DNA from: an uncultured Anaerococcus sp.
GTDB taxonomy: Bacteria > Bacillota > Clostridia > Tissierellales > Peptoniphilaceae
Reading direction: 5' to 3'
Length of the DNA: 31,593 bases
Assembly (NCBI RefSeq): GCF_947253225.1
Contig: NZ_CAMXYR010000013.1
Coordinates: 1 to 31,593, forward strand
The notes beneath the pieces were generated by a model. The model was not told the origin of the DNA, searched no databases, and worked only from the letters and a program-made list of their open reading frames with translations. The position numbers were made by a program, and so were the translations under genes. Below, one piece after another: positions 22,968 to 31,593 of the stretch; positions within the stretch are counted from its first letter, which is position 1; every line of letters starts with the position of its first letter.

Positions 22968-25404
22968 CTTCTTCCTCTTCTTCCAAAGCACTGTATTTAG
23001 TTACTGAAACAATCCTATCTTTATCGTCGGTTAGGTTTTTGAGTTTGACACCTATGGTGTTTCTTCCAGTTATTGATATATCTCTGACATTTATCCTTAT
23101 CATATCTCCTGATAGGGAAACCATCATAATATCATTGTCAAGATCAACTGGTAGGGTATCGACAAGGTCGCCTGTTTTCTTAGTTACCTTGTGGCATTTT
23201 ACTCCCTTACCTCCCCTATTTTGGTTTTTGAAGTTGCTGAAGGAGGTCTTTTTGCCGAAACCATTTTCTGTAACTACCAAAAGATAGGTCTCGTCACCTT
23301 TGATGTTCATAGAAACAACTTCATCTCCATCGGCAAGTTTTATAGCCCTTACTCCTTGAGCGATTCTTCCCATAGAGCGAAGGTCGGCTGAGTTAAATTG
23401 GATGGTCATACCTTGTTTGGTGGATATGATTAGCTCTTCTTCCTTGTCAATTTGCCTTACGGATATGAGTTTATCATCATCTTTAAGCGAGATTGCTATG
23501 ATTCCGTTTTTCCTGATATTGGTGAAGTTTTCTGCGTCAGTTTTTTTGATAGTTCCGTCCTTGGTTTGTAGGACTATTTGGCTATCGTCGTTTAATTCTG
23601 AGAGGGTCATCATCTCGGTGATTCTTTCGCCTGATTCAAGGTTTAGGATGTTGATTATGGCAACTCCCCTTGATTGACGGCTACCTTCTGGAACTTCATA
23701 GGCTTTTAGTGAATAAACCTTACCTAGGGATGTGAAAAATAGTAGGTCTTCGTGGGTATTGGTCGTCTTTATCTTTTTGATAAAGTCGCCTTCCTTGGTG
23801 TTTCCTGCCGCTATTCCCTTACCTCCCCTATTTTGAACCTTGTAGGTGTCTATAGGAAGTCTTTTGATATAGCCATCGTTGGTTAGGGTTAGGAGGACAT
23901 CTTCTCTTTCGATTAGCTCTTCGATTTCGATTTCTCCCTCATCTGGTATAATCTTTGTTCTCCTTGCATCGGAGTATTTTTCCTTGATTTCTTCCATTTC
24001 CTTGATGATTAGTTCTATCAAGTTTTCTTCAGAGTTTAGGATGGATAGGAGGTAGGCTATGGTTTCTGCTAGTTCTTTATTTTCTGCATTTAGCTTGTCG
24101 ATTTCGAGTCCTGATAGCCTTTTTAGTTGCATATCTAGGATGGCTTGAGATTGCTTGTCTGTTAGGCCAAATCTCTCCAAGAAGATCTTTTTGATTTCGT
24201 CATTGTCATAAGAAGAACGAATTATTTTAATTATCTCGTCGATATTATCAATTGCTATTATCAAACCTTCTACGATATGTTTTCTCGCCTTGGCTTTGGA
24301 TAGGTCAAAACTTGTCCTTCTAGTTACAACTTCCTTTTGGTGGACGATGTAGTATTGGATTAGTTCTTTTAGATTTAGAATTTGTGGGATGCCATCAACT
24401 AGGGCAAGGTTAATAATACCGAAGGTAGTCTCTAGCTGAGTGTACTTGTAGAGGTTGTTTAGGACTATGTTGGCGTTTGAGTCCCTCTTTATCTCTATTG
24501 CAATCCTCATTCCTTTCCTATCTGACTCATCTCTTATGTCAGATATCCCATCAATTCTCTTTTCTTTTACAAGGTCTGCAATTTTTTCTATGAGCCTTGC
24601 CTTGTTGACTTGGTATGGAATCTCTGAAACTATAATTCTTTCCCTATTTTTCTTGAAGGATTCTATTCTGGCAACTGCACGAAGTTTTACCTTGCCTCGT
24701 CCTGTTTCATAGGCATCTTTTATGCCAGATTTGCCTAGGATGTAGGCTCCTGTCGGAAAGTCTGGACCAGGCATGATTTTGTTGAGCTCTTCTATGGAGA
24801 TTTCAGGATTTTTCATGTAGGCTACGCAGGCATCGATAGCTTCACCGAGATTGTGAGGAGCCATGTTGGTCGCCATACCTACAGCTATACCATTTGAACC
24901 ATTTACAAGAAGGTTAGGAAATCTCGAAGGAAGGACTGTTGGCTCCATCTCTTCCTCATCGAAGTTTGGCATAAAGTCAACAGTATCCTTGTTGATATCT
25001 CTTAGCATTTCCTTGGCAATCTTGCTCATCCTTACTTCTGTGTAACGCATAGCAGCTGCATCATCACCGTCGACTGAACCAAAGTTACCTTGACCTTGGG
25101 CCAAAGGATATCTGGTTGAGAAGTCTTGGGCAAGTCTTACTAGGGCATCGTAGATGGCACTATCACCGTGAGGGTGATATTTACCCATTACATCTCCGAC
25201 AACTCTAGCAGATTTTCTGGTTGGTTTGTTAGGATCTAGACCAAGTCCTTCCATTCCATAAAGGATTCTTCTATGAACTGGTTTTAGACCATCTCTAACA
25301 TCTGGGAGGGCTCTTGATACGATTACACTCATGGAGTATTCGAGGTAGGAGTCCTTCATTTTCTTTTCGAGGTCTACATTTATAATATTCTTATCTTCTG
25401 TCAT
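22960..25404 (-). CDS. gyrA: DNA gyrase subunit A
   Basis: Breaks and rejoins DNA in gyrase (A2B2), which introduces negative supercoils. 814 residues. Catalytic Tyr121 is in AAMRYTEVRM. The quinolone-resistance region HPHGDSAIYDALVR keeps Ser82 and Asp86 (E. coli Ser83/Asp87), the susceptible state. The C-terminal pinwheel has QNRGGKG twice: once at the GyrA-box position, once near the end in NFKNQNRGGKG. The C-terminus is an acidic run of Glu. AGGAGG 4 nt before the ATG; 8 bp after gyrB. The 3' end overlaps rsbV. Confidence 0.98.
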   Translation of the reverse strand: MTEDKNIINVDLEKKMKDSYLEYSMSVIVSRALPDVRDGLKPVHRRILYGMEGLGLDPNKPTRKSARVVGDVMGKYHPHGDSAIYDALVRLAQDFSTRYPLAQGQGNFGSVDGDDAAAMRYTEVRMSKIAKEMLRDINKDTVDFMPNFDEEEMEPTVLPSRFPNLLVNGSNGIAVGMATNMAPHNLGEAIDACVAYMKNPEISIEELNKIMPGPDFPTGAYILGKSGIKDAYETGRGKVKLRAVARIESFKKNRERIIVSEIPYQVNKARLIEKIADLVKEKRIDGISDIRDESDRKGMRIAIEIKRDSNANIVLNNLYKYTQLETTFGIINLALVDGIPQILNLKELIQYYIVHQKEVVTRRTSFDLSKAKARKHIVEGLIIAIDNIDEIIKIIRSSYDNDEIKKIFLERFGLTDKQSQAILDMQLKRLSGLEIDKLNAENKELAETIAYLLSILNSEENLIELIIKEMEEIKEKYSDARRTKIIPDEGEIEIEELIEREDVLLTLTNDGYIKRLPIDTYKVQNRGGKGIAAGNTKEGDFIKKIKTTNTHEDLLFFTSLGKVYSLKAYEVPEGSRQSRGVAIINILNLESGERITEMMTLSELNDDSQIVLQTKDGTIKKTDAENFTNIRKNGIIAISLKDDDKLISVRQIDKEEELIISTKQGMTIQFNSADLRSMGRIAQGVRAIKLADGDEVVSMNIKGDETYLLVVTENGFGKKTSFSNFKNQNRGGKGVKCHKVTKKTGDLVDTLPVDLDNDIMMVSLSGDMIRINVRDISITGRNTIGVKLKNLTDDKDRIVSVTKYSALEEEEEDV

Positions 25405-25412
25405 TTTGCCTC

Positions 25413-27314
25413 CTATACGTCAATGTTTGATACGTACTTGGCGTTTTCTTGGATAAAGTTACGTCTAGGTTCTACTTTCTCTCCCATTAATAGAGAGAAG
25501 GTATCATCTGTGCTTGTTGATTCAAAGTCTTCGCTTACCCTTAGTAAAACCCTGTGGTCTGGATCCATGGTTGTATCCCATAGTTGGTCAGCGTTCATCT
25601 CACCAAGACCCTTATACCTATTAATCTTGTAATTGTCTACATCAAGTTCCTTTAGAACCTTATCTCTTTCGGCATCTGTGTATACATAACGCTCATTTCT
25701 ACCATGGCTTATTTTATAAAGTGGTGGTTGGGCTACATAGACATGGCCTTCATCAATTAGAGGTTTCATGTACCTATAGAAGAAGGTCAGAAGAAGGGTT
25801 CTGATATGGGCACCGTCGACATCGGCATCGGTCATGATTATAATTTTACCATAACGTAGCTTAGATATATCAAACTCCTTACCTATTCCAGTACCAAAGG
25901 CTGTAATCATAGCCTTAATTTCTTCTGAATTTAGGATTTTATCGAGGTTGGCTTTTTCTACATTCATTATTTTTCCTCTAAGAGGAAGGATGGCTTGAAT
26001 TCTATTATCTCTTCCTCCCTTGGCAGAACCTCCCGCAGAATTACCCTCGACTATGAAGATTTCATTTTCGGATAAATCTGTTGATTGGCAGTCTGCAAGT
26101 TTTCCTGGAAGAGTAGTTGAATCTAGGATTGATCTTTTTCTTGTGAGATCTCTTGCCTTTCTTGCAGCTTCCCTCGCCCTTCTTGAGGCTAGGGCTTTTT
26201 CGATTATGGCCTTGGCTGGTTTGGGATTTTCTTCGAGGAAGGCTTGAATCCTTTGGCTTACAAAGGTATCTACAGCTCCTCTTACCTCGGAGTTTCCAAG
26301 TTTTGCCTTAGTCTGACCCTCGAATTGTGGCTCTGATATTTTTATTGAAACTATGGCAGTAATTCCTTCTCTGATATCCTCACCTTGAAGGTTTTCTTCG
26401 TTTTCTTTGAGGAATTTAAAGCTTCTTGCATAGTCGTTAACAGTTCTTGTTAGGGCAGACCTAAATCCAGACAAGTGGGTTCCGCCTTCTGGAGTATGGA
26501 TGTTGTTGGCGTAGGTTAGGATATTTTCGCTATAACCGTCAGTGTATTGGAAGCTCACTTCAACTTCTATATCTTCCTGAAAGCCATCAAAATGTGGGAT
26601 TTCTTCCATGATTGGAGTCTTGTTTCTGTTAAGGTAGGCTACAAATTCACCTATCCCTCCCTCATACTTAAATCTTTCTGAGAAATCTTCCCTTAGGTCT
26701 TCAAAAATTATCTCAACTCCCTTATTGAGAAAGGCCATTTCTCTAAACCTATTTTCTAGGGTTTTTCTATCAAAGATTGTTGTATCAAAAATTTCCCCAT
26801 CAGGTTTGAAGGTGATTTTGGTTCCTGTTTCGTTAGTATCTCCAATTATTTCAAGATCGCTTGTAACTTCACCTCTGGCAAAGGTCATCTTGTAGATATG
26901 CCCATCTCTTTTTACTTCGGCAATCATATACTCACTTAGGGCGTTTACTACTGAAACTCCTACACCGTGAAGTCCTCCAGAAAATTGATAGGCCTTATCG
27001 TCAAACTTACCGCCTGCGTGAAGGACTGTAAGAACAGTTTCCAAGGTTGACTTGTGGGTTGTTGGGTGCTCTTTTACAGGAATACCCGAACCATCATCTT
27101 CTACAGTTACTATATTATCTTTTGATACGCTAACTTTTATGTAGTCACAACGACCAGCTAGAGCCTCGTCTATAGAGTTGTCGACCACCTCATAGACAAG
27201 GTGGTGGAGTCCTTTTTCGCTAGTTGATCCTATATACATACCAGGCCTTAGTCTAACTGGTTCAAGTCCCTCCAAGACCCTGATATTACCGGCATCATAA
27301 TTATTATCTTGCAT
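25413..27314 (-). CDS. gyrB: DNA gyrase subunit B
   Basis: ATPase subunit of gyrase. The GHKL ATPase has EVVDNSIDEA and the DDGSGIPV loop, followed by the transducer, then the TOPRIM domain with EGNSAGGSAKGGRD and the metal-binding DADVDGAHIRT. It ends with the GLGEMNADQLWDTTMDP tail typical of GyrB, so it is complete at 633 residues. An in-frame ATG 8 codons upstream (27338) lies inside recF. I use 27314, which has AAGGA 5 nt before it and starts 1 nt after the recF stop. It is co-transcribed with recF and gyrA. Confidence 0.98.
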   Translation of the reverse strand: MQDNNYDAGNIRVLEGLEPVRLRPGMYIGSTSEKGLHHLVYEVVDNSIDEALAGRCDYIKVSVSKDNIVTVEDDGSGIPVKEHPTTHKSTLETVLTVLHAGGKFDDKAYQFSGGLHGVGVSVVNALSEYMIAEVKRDGHIYKMTFARGEVTSDLEIIGDTNETGTKITFKPDGEIFDTTIFDRKTLENRFREMAFLNKGVEIIFEDLREDFSERFKYEGGIGEFVAYLNRNKTPIMEEIPHFDGFQEDIEVEVSFQYTDGYSENILTYANNIHTPEGGTHLSGFRSALTRTVNDYARSFKFLKENEENLQGEDIREGITAIVSIKISEPQFEGQTKAKLGNSEVRGAVDTFVSQRIQAFLEENPKPAKAIIEKALASRRAREAARKARDLTRKRSILDSTTLPGKLADCQSTDLSENEIFIVEGNSAGGSAKGGRDNRIQAILPLRGKIMNVEKANLDKILNSEEIKAMITAFGTGIGKEFDISKLRYGKIIIMTDADVDGAHIRTLLLTFFYRYMKPLIDEGHVYVAQPPLYKISHGRNERYVYTDAERDKVLKELDVDNYKINRYKGLGEMNADQLWDTTMDPDHRVLLRVSEDFESTSTDDTFSLLMGEKVEPRRNFIQENAKYVSNIDV

Positions 27315-27315
27315 A

Positions 27316-28395
27316 CTATTCCTTTCTAATATTTCCATCTACTATGTAAGAAATCTTGTCTTTATCTATATCTTCCAAGCTCTTGGTGTTGGTGGCAGTG
27401 ATTATAGTCTGGTAACCCTTGAGGTTTTCTAATAAAAACAAGGATCTTTTTTCATCTAGTTCTGAAAATACATCATCAAACAAAATAACAGCCTCATCGC
27501 CTGTTACTTCTTTGGTTAGTTTTACTTCTGCGAGCCTAATGTTTAAAATCGCAGACCTTTGTTGCCCTTGAGAGGCAAAACTTTTTGTTGGTTTCCCATT
27601 AATAGAAATATCTATATCATCTTTGTGGATGCCTCTCTGGCTTGTTAGATATTTAAGGTCTAGGTCTTTGCTTGCCTTAAAGTCTTCCACATATGAGGCA
27701 AAATCCTTTGCATCAAGGTCGGGCTTGTAATCCATCTCAAGAACTTCAGCCCCATCTGTTAGGCTAAGGTGAAAGTCCTTAGCGAAATCTCCTATTATTT
27801 TAACGAATTTTTTTCTAGTCTTCAAAATCTTATAACCAAGCTTGGTTATTGTTTCATCAAAGGCAGAAAGTTGTTCGTTAAAATAAGAAGAGGTCTTGTT
27901 TTTTAGGAGTCGATTTCTCTGATAGAGGATTTTATCATAGTCTCTTTTGGTTTTTTTGTAGGAAAAATCAATTCCTTCAATAATCCCATCTATCAAATCA
28001 CGCCTAAGATTTGGTCCTTCCTTGATGATAGCAAGGTCTTCGGGAGTAAAAAGTACAAGCTTGAAAAGCGACCTTAAATCCTTTCTCCTATCATACTTTA
28101 CTCCATTTACAAAAATACTCTTATCCTTATCCTTAACTTCTATTAAAACTTCCTTGAAAGACCTACCTTTTCTGATAGTTCCAGCTAGCCTCATCTGGCT
28201 TTGAGAAAACCTAATTATATCTGTATCTCTAATTTTCTTAAAACTTGAAGCATTCGCTAAATAATAAACACTTTCCAAAAGATTTGTCTTTCCTTGGGCA
28301 TTATCTCCTATGAAAATATTGTAATCTTCATTAAATTCTACACTTTCATAGAAATAATTTCTAAAATTATTTAGTTTTAAATTTTTAATCCACAT
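27316..28395 (-). CDS. recF: DNA replication/repair protein RecF
   Basis: SMC-like ATPase that loads RecA at gaps with RecO and RecR. 359 residues. Walker A GDNAQGKTN (30-38), the RecF-type segment SQRGIHKDD, signature FASQGQQRS and Walker B VILFDDVFSELD. Its ATG shares one base with the stop of the preceding S4 gene (TAATG), so translation is coupled. Confidence 0.97.
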   Translation of the reverse strand: MWIKNLKLNNFRNYFYESVEFNEDYNIFIGDNAQGKTNLLESVYYLANASSFKKIRDTDIIRFSQSQMRLAGTIRKGRSFKEVLIEVKDKDKSIFVNGVKYDRRKDLRSLFKLVLFTPEDLAIIKEGPNLRRDLIDGIIEGIDFSYKKTKRDYDKILYQRNRLLKNKTSSYFNEQLSAFDETITKLGYKILKTRKKFVKIIGDFAKDFHLSLTDGAEVLEMDYKPDLDAKDFASYVEDFKASKDLDLKYLTSQRGIHKDDIDISINGKPTKSFASQGQQRSAILNIRLAEVKLTKEVTGDEAVILFDDVFSELDEKRSLFLLENLKGYQTIITATNTKSLEDIDKDKISYIVDGNIRKE

Positions 28396-28601
28396 TATAT
28401 AATCGTAATTAAGATATCGTCAAATTCTAGGGTGTCGTTTTTGTATAATTTCTTGCCAGCAAGATGGGATACTTCTCCATTAATTAGGACTCCTTCTTCC
28501 TTGATAATGTGTTTTGCAAGACCACCTGTGGGAATTATATTCAAGGCCTTGAGAAGATCTTTGGCACTTATCATTTCTGCTTCAAATTCAATCTTTTCCA
28601 T
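28395..28601 (-). CDS. yaaA: S4-domain RNA-binding protein YaaA/RlbA
   Basis: A 68-residue S4-like protein with GGLAKHIIKEEGVLINGEV, the RNA-binding turn, then KKLYKNDTLEF. This is the small gene commonly found between dnaN and recF in Firmicutes. In Bacillus subtilis it is linked to ribosome assembly. The start has GAGGT upstream, within the dnaN stop region. Unusually short genes are normal for this family. Confidence 0.93.
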   Translation of the reverse strand: MEKIEFEAEMISAKDLLKALNIIPTGGLAKHIIKEEGVLINGEVSHLAGKKLYKNDTLEFDDILITII

Positions 28602-28608
28602 ACTTACC

Positions 28609-29721
28609 TCAATTCGCTAGTCTTACTGGAAGGACTAGGTAGGTGAAATCTTCATTTTCATAGCTTGAATTTTCTGGATAAATCAAGCATGGATTTAGGG
28701 AAGACTTGAAGTTTAACTTAATTTTTGTAGAATCGCAAGCCTTAACTCCTTCTTGCATATATCTCGCATTAAAGGCTATATCAAGATTTTCTCCCTTTTG
28801 GTCAACGTCTATGACCTCTCTAACATCTCCAATTTCAGAATTTGACTTAATCACCATCGCCCCATCAACAATTTCTATTTTAATGAGGTTGGCCCTACCT
28901 GGATCTGCAAGGACTTGGGCACGGTCAAGAGAATTTATCAAGTCTCTCTTATCTAAGATTACTGTAGTTTCAGAAATATCGTTTATTATATTTCTATAAT
29001 CTATGAAGTTTTTATCTATTACCTTGCATTGCATAGTAGTATTTTGACTTACAAAAATCAACTCATTGTCATTTTTATAAAGTTTTGTAGTAGTATCATC
29101 TGTAACTATCCTAGACCATTCAATTAGAGATCTCTTAGGTATAATATATTCGCTATCCTCGTAAGAGCTTGGATAATCAAGTTTTACTTTCTTTAGAGAA
29201 ACCCTGTAACCGTCTAGGGCTACCATATTCAAGAAGCCTTCCTTTAATTCAAAGAGAATTCCTGTAAGGGCAAGCTTGGTTTCATCTGAGGTTGTAGCAA
29301 ACTCTGTTTGGCTAATTGACCTTTTCAAAACATCATTAGCAAGCTCAACAGGGAGAGTATCTGGAATTTCGAGGTCATTTTTTTCAAAATAATCAAAAGC
29401 TATTAGGTTAAATTTAGATGAAGAACACTTAATGGTGATTTTTCCATCCTTGTTTTCTATACTAACAAGATCATTAGGTAATTTTCTGACTATATTAGCT
29501 ATAAGGCTAGCCTTTACTGCCATTTCGCCTTGCTCATCAACTATAGCATCTACTGATGTTTTTATAGATATTTCCCCATCAGATGCTTTTAGGGATAAGG
29601 TGTTGTTTTTACATTCAAAGTATATTAATTCATGGATCTGTATATTGGTACTTTTTGAGACAGCCTTACTAGCTATAGTGATAGCTTCGATTAATTCTTG
29701 CTGGTTAATTTTAAATTTCAT
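28609..29721 (-). CDS. dnaN: DNA polymerase III subunit beta (sliding clamp)
   Basis: Ring clamp that tethers the replicative polymerase to DNA. 370 residues with three clamp domains. MKFKINQQELIEAI at the start and a YLVLPVR-type C-terminus (FTYLVLPVRLAN) are typical. ALDGYRVSLKK is the conserved mid-protein segment. AAGGAG lies 5 nt before the ATG. The DnaA-trio array is about 30 bp upstream, so the leader of this gene overlaps the unwinding site of the origin. Confidence 0.97.
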   Translation of the reverse strand: MKFKINQQELIEAITIASKAVSKSTNIQIHELIYFECKNNTLSLKASDGEISIKTSVDAIVDEQGEMAVKASLIANIVRKLPNDLVSIENKDGKITIKCSSSKFNLIAFDYFEKNDLEIPDTLPVELANDVLKRSISQTEFATTSDETKLALTGILFELKEGFLNMVALDGYRVSLKKVKLDYPSSYEDSEYIIPKRSLIEWSRIVTDDTTTKLYKNDNELIFVSQNTTMQCKVIDKNFIDYRNIINDISETTVILDKRDLINSLDRAQVLADPGRANLIKIEIVDGAMVIKSNSEIGDVREVIDVDQKGENLDIAFNARYMQEGVKACDSTKIKLNFKSSLNPCLIYPENSSYENEDFTYLVLPVRLAN

Positions 29722-29946
29722 AGTTACTCCTTAACTTATTATATATACTTAGTAGTATTATTAGTAGGGCGTGTATATATGTGGATAAGTTCTAATAATA
29801 TCTTAATTTAGCTAATAACTTGTGGTGATAACTTGTGGGAAGCTTATGGATAAAATCGCTAGTTTTCCACATTATCCACAAGGTAATTTAACAAAATCAG
29901 AAGCTTAAACTTATCCCCATACTTATCCACAGACTTATAAACAATA
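29722..29946 (-). other. oriC: oriC, dnaA-dnaN half, with DnaA-trio unwinding element
   Basis: Perfect DnaA boxes (TTATCCACA) at 29780-29788 (minus), 29872-29880 and 29923-29931 (plus), plus one-mismatch boxes at 29863-29871 and 29911-29919. On the minus strand the box at 29788-29780 is followed by TATATA, a GC cluster CACGCC (29773-29768), then six triplets CTA CTA ATA ATA CTA CTA (29767-29750) and an AT-rich stretch. That order (box, GC cluster, DnaA-trios, AT-rich) matches the Bacillus subtilis basal unwinding system. Confidence 0.88.
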
Positions 29947-31326
29947 TTACTCTGTTATCTCCTTCAAAAGACTTTCAACTTCAGTTTTGAAGTTCTCATC
30001 TTCCTGCATTTGATTTTGGATTTTTTCTATACCATGGATGATTGTTGTATGGTCTCTATCAAAGGAATTGGCAATAGTTACAAGGGAATCGCTTAATATT
30101 TCCCTAGATAAGTACATGGCAATTTGTCTAGGATTTACAATTTCTTTTTTTCTTGACTTGCCTTTAAGCTCAGAAAGTTTTACTCCGTACTTATCTGCTA
30201 CATATTTTTGGATATCTTCAATTCCTATATGTTTTTTCTTATTCTTAACTCTTGTCCCCACACCTATGATGGCATCTTCCATAGTTACAACTTCCCTACC
30301 ATCAGACTTAGCATAGGCAATGGCTGTAGATAGTGCACCTTCAAGGTCTCTGATGTTGGTGTCAATATTTTCTGCTATATAGAATAAGATATCATTTTCT
30401 ATGTAGGCACCGAGTTGATCTAGTTTTTTTTGTAGGATGGCAACCCTGGTTTCAAAGTCTGGTTTACCAATATCTACAATAATTCCCCAAGAAAATCTTG
30501 AAATTAGCCTATCTTCAAGACGTTTAATTTCCTTAGGTGGTCTATCTGACGATATAACTATTTGTTTGCCAGTATTATAGAGATCATTGAAGGTATGGAA
30601 AAATTCCTCTTGGGTACCTTCCTTGCCAGCTATAAATTGGATATCATCAATAAGAAGAATATCTACCGACCTATATTTTTCCCTAAATTTTTCATTTTTA
30701 GTAGACCTTAAAGCAGCTATCATCTCATTAGTAAATTTCTCACTAGATAAGTACATAACATAGGCATCATCCCTATTATCTAGGATTTCGTGAGCTATAG
30801 CCTGCATGAGGTGGGTTTTACCAAGACCACTTTCTCCATAAATAAAGAGAGGATTGTAGAGTCTAGCTTGAGACTTATTGGAAATATTTTCTGCAACTGC
30901 CTGACTTACACCGAGGGCGTATTGGTTAGACTTTCCCTCAACGAAATTTGCAAAAATATTTTCTTCTTCTAGCTGAGGTCTAGGAAATGACGATACCTTA
31001 TTAAGCCTCATTTGTCCGTCTGGATCGTAGTTCTTACCTAAGGTTAATACCTTATTATAATTTTCGGCATCCTTTGCTACAACAGAGATTGTGAGACTTT
31101 TACCAATCTTAGTCTTGATATTGTCGAGGGCGATTTGTAATTGAGGAACCCATATCTTGTCGTAAATAAAAAGGGTATCTTTTTTAGGAACTTCTAGGTA
31201 TAAGACTTCATTATACAAATTGAGGGGCTTTAAAATGCTTATCCATGTATTAAATTGTTGGGTATCACTTACATGCATTTTCATTTCGTTTTTTAATTCA
31301 TCTGTAATGTATTCTAGATTTGTCAT
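29947..31326 (-). CDS. dnaA: Chromosomal replication initiator DnaA
   Basis: Binds DnaA boxes and opens the origin. 459 residues: domain I (1-~85), a short linker, the AAA+ domain with Walker A GESGLGKTH (164-172), Walker B LLIDD (224-228) and sensor-type RLISRFSWG, and domain IV with the DNA-binding signature DRDHTTIIHG (423-432). The ATG at 31326 has AGGATGG upstream. DnaA boxes on both sides suggest the usual autoregulation. Confidence 0.98.
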   Translation of the reverse strand: MTNLEYITDELKNEMKMHVSDTQQFNTWISILKPLNLYNEVLYLEVPKKDTLFIYDKIWVPQLQIALDNIKTKIGKSLTISVVAKDAENYNKVLTLGKNYDPDGQMRLNKVSSFPRPQLEEENIFANFVEGKSNQYALGVSQAVAENISNKSQARLYNPLFIYGESGLGKTHLMQAIAHEILDNRDDAYVMYLSSEKFTNEMIAALRSTKNEKFREKYRSVDILLIDDIQFIAGKEGTQEEFFHTFNDLYNTGKQIVISSDRPPKEIKRLEDRLISRFSWGIIVDIGKPDFETRVAILQKKLDQLGAYIENDILFYIAENIDTNIRDLEGALSTAIAYAKSDGREVVTMEDAIIGVGTRVKNKKKHIGIEDIQKYVADKYGVKLSELKGKSRKKEIVNPRQIAMYLSREILSDSLVTIANSFDRDHTTIIHGIEKIQNQMQEDENFKTEVESLLKEITE

Positions 31327-31593
31327 CCATCCTACCTTTCTTAAAAAGTTATCAACATTATTTAAGTCCCTAAATTCTAAAATTATCTAAGGAAAATATC
31401 ACTTATCCCCAAAATAAGGATAACTTGTGGATAACTTATGTGTTGATAAATATATGCCCTGAAAAATAAAGTTTAGTGAAGAGAAATATTTAAAAAAATA
31501 AAAATTTGAAAGATTTATCCACAACAAAAGTTAAATTTCAGACCTAAAACATAGTTTTACATATACTTTTACACATGAAATTATACTATAAAC
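31327..31593. other. oriC: oriC, upstream half (dnaA leader) with DnaA boxes
   Basis: 267 bp without a gene, up to the window edge. Perfect DnaA boxes at 31426-31434 (minus) and 31515-31523 (plus). One-mismatch sites lie at 31403-31411 (TTATCCCCA) and 31441-31449. An AT-rich block of runs of A lies at about 31484-31510. It should also contain the dnaA promoter, but I could not pick convincing -35/-10 boxes. Confidence 0.8.

Overview
The window looks like a stretch of a low-GC Gram-positive anaerobe chromosome that includes the replication origin. The evidence is the order dnaA-dnaN-yaaA-recF-gyrB-gyrA, DnaA boxes matching TTATCCACA on both sides of dnaA, a glmS self-cleaving ribozyme, purine-rich ribosome binding sites and lipoproteins with Gram-positive lipoboxes. 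The gene set and low GC suggest the Tissierellia / Peptoniphilaceae (Anaerococcus-like). That placement is an inference from the sequence, not a database result. Almost all genes lie on the minus strand and run away from oriC at the right end, so they are on the leading strand. Only the YkvA-like gene (2741-3001) and a lipoprotein gene (15934-16842) run head-on to replication.

Layout from the right end. 31327-31593 and 29722-29946 form a bipartite oriC around dnaA. The dnaA-dnaN half holds a DnaA-box / GC-rich / DnaA-trio unwinding element. Then come dnaN, the S4 protein yaaA, recF, gyrB and gyrA, packed with overlaps. Directly after gyrA, and overlapping it, is an rsbV-rsbW-sigB-like module in which the RsbW homologue has lost the residues that normally bind ATP. 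Next is a DUF438 / hemerythrin-like / PAS protein with its own promoter and a palindrome near -41.5. It is followed by a single-chain MmeI-like restriction-modification enzyme whose stop region overlaps a small cupin gene.

The middle carries envelope genes: a repeat-containing lipoprotein (plus strand) and a divergent secreted amidase with cell-wall-binding repeats. Then comes an oligopeptide ABC transporter, oppA-oppB-oppC-oppD-oppF, plus a 62-residue membrane protein. OppC has a seven-repeat RCC1/BLIP-II-like beta-propeller inserted in its outward-facing loop. OppF has a ~180-residue helical insert between Walker A and the Q-loop, and OppA has a charged helical insert. I consider this elaborated Opp system the most novel thing in the window.

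The left part holds glmS with its ribozyme, the YkvA/DUF1232 protein and a two-gene operon. That operon encodes diverged paralogues of the TIGR00300 (LOR/SDH, archaeal-type ornithine cyclodeaminase) family, each of which has lost motifs the other keeps. No tRNA, rRNA, CRISPR array or insertion sequence was seen.
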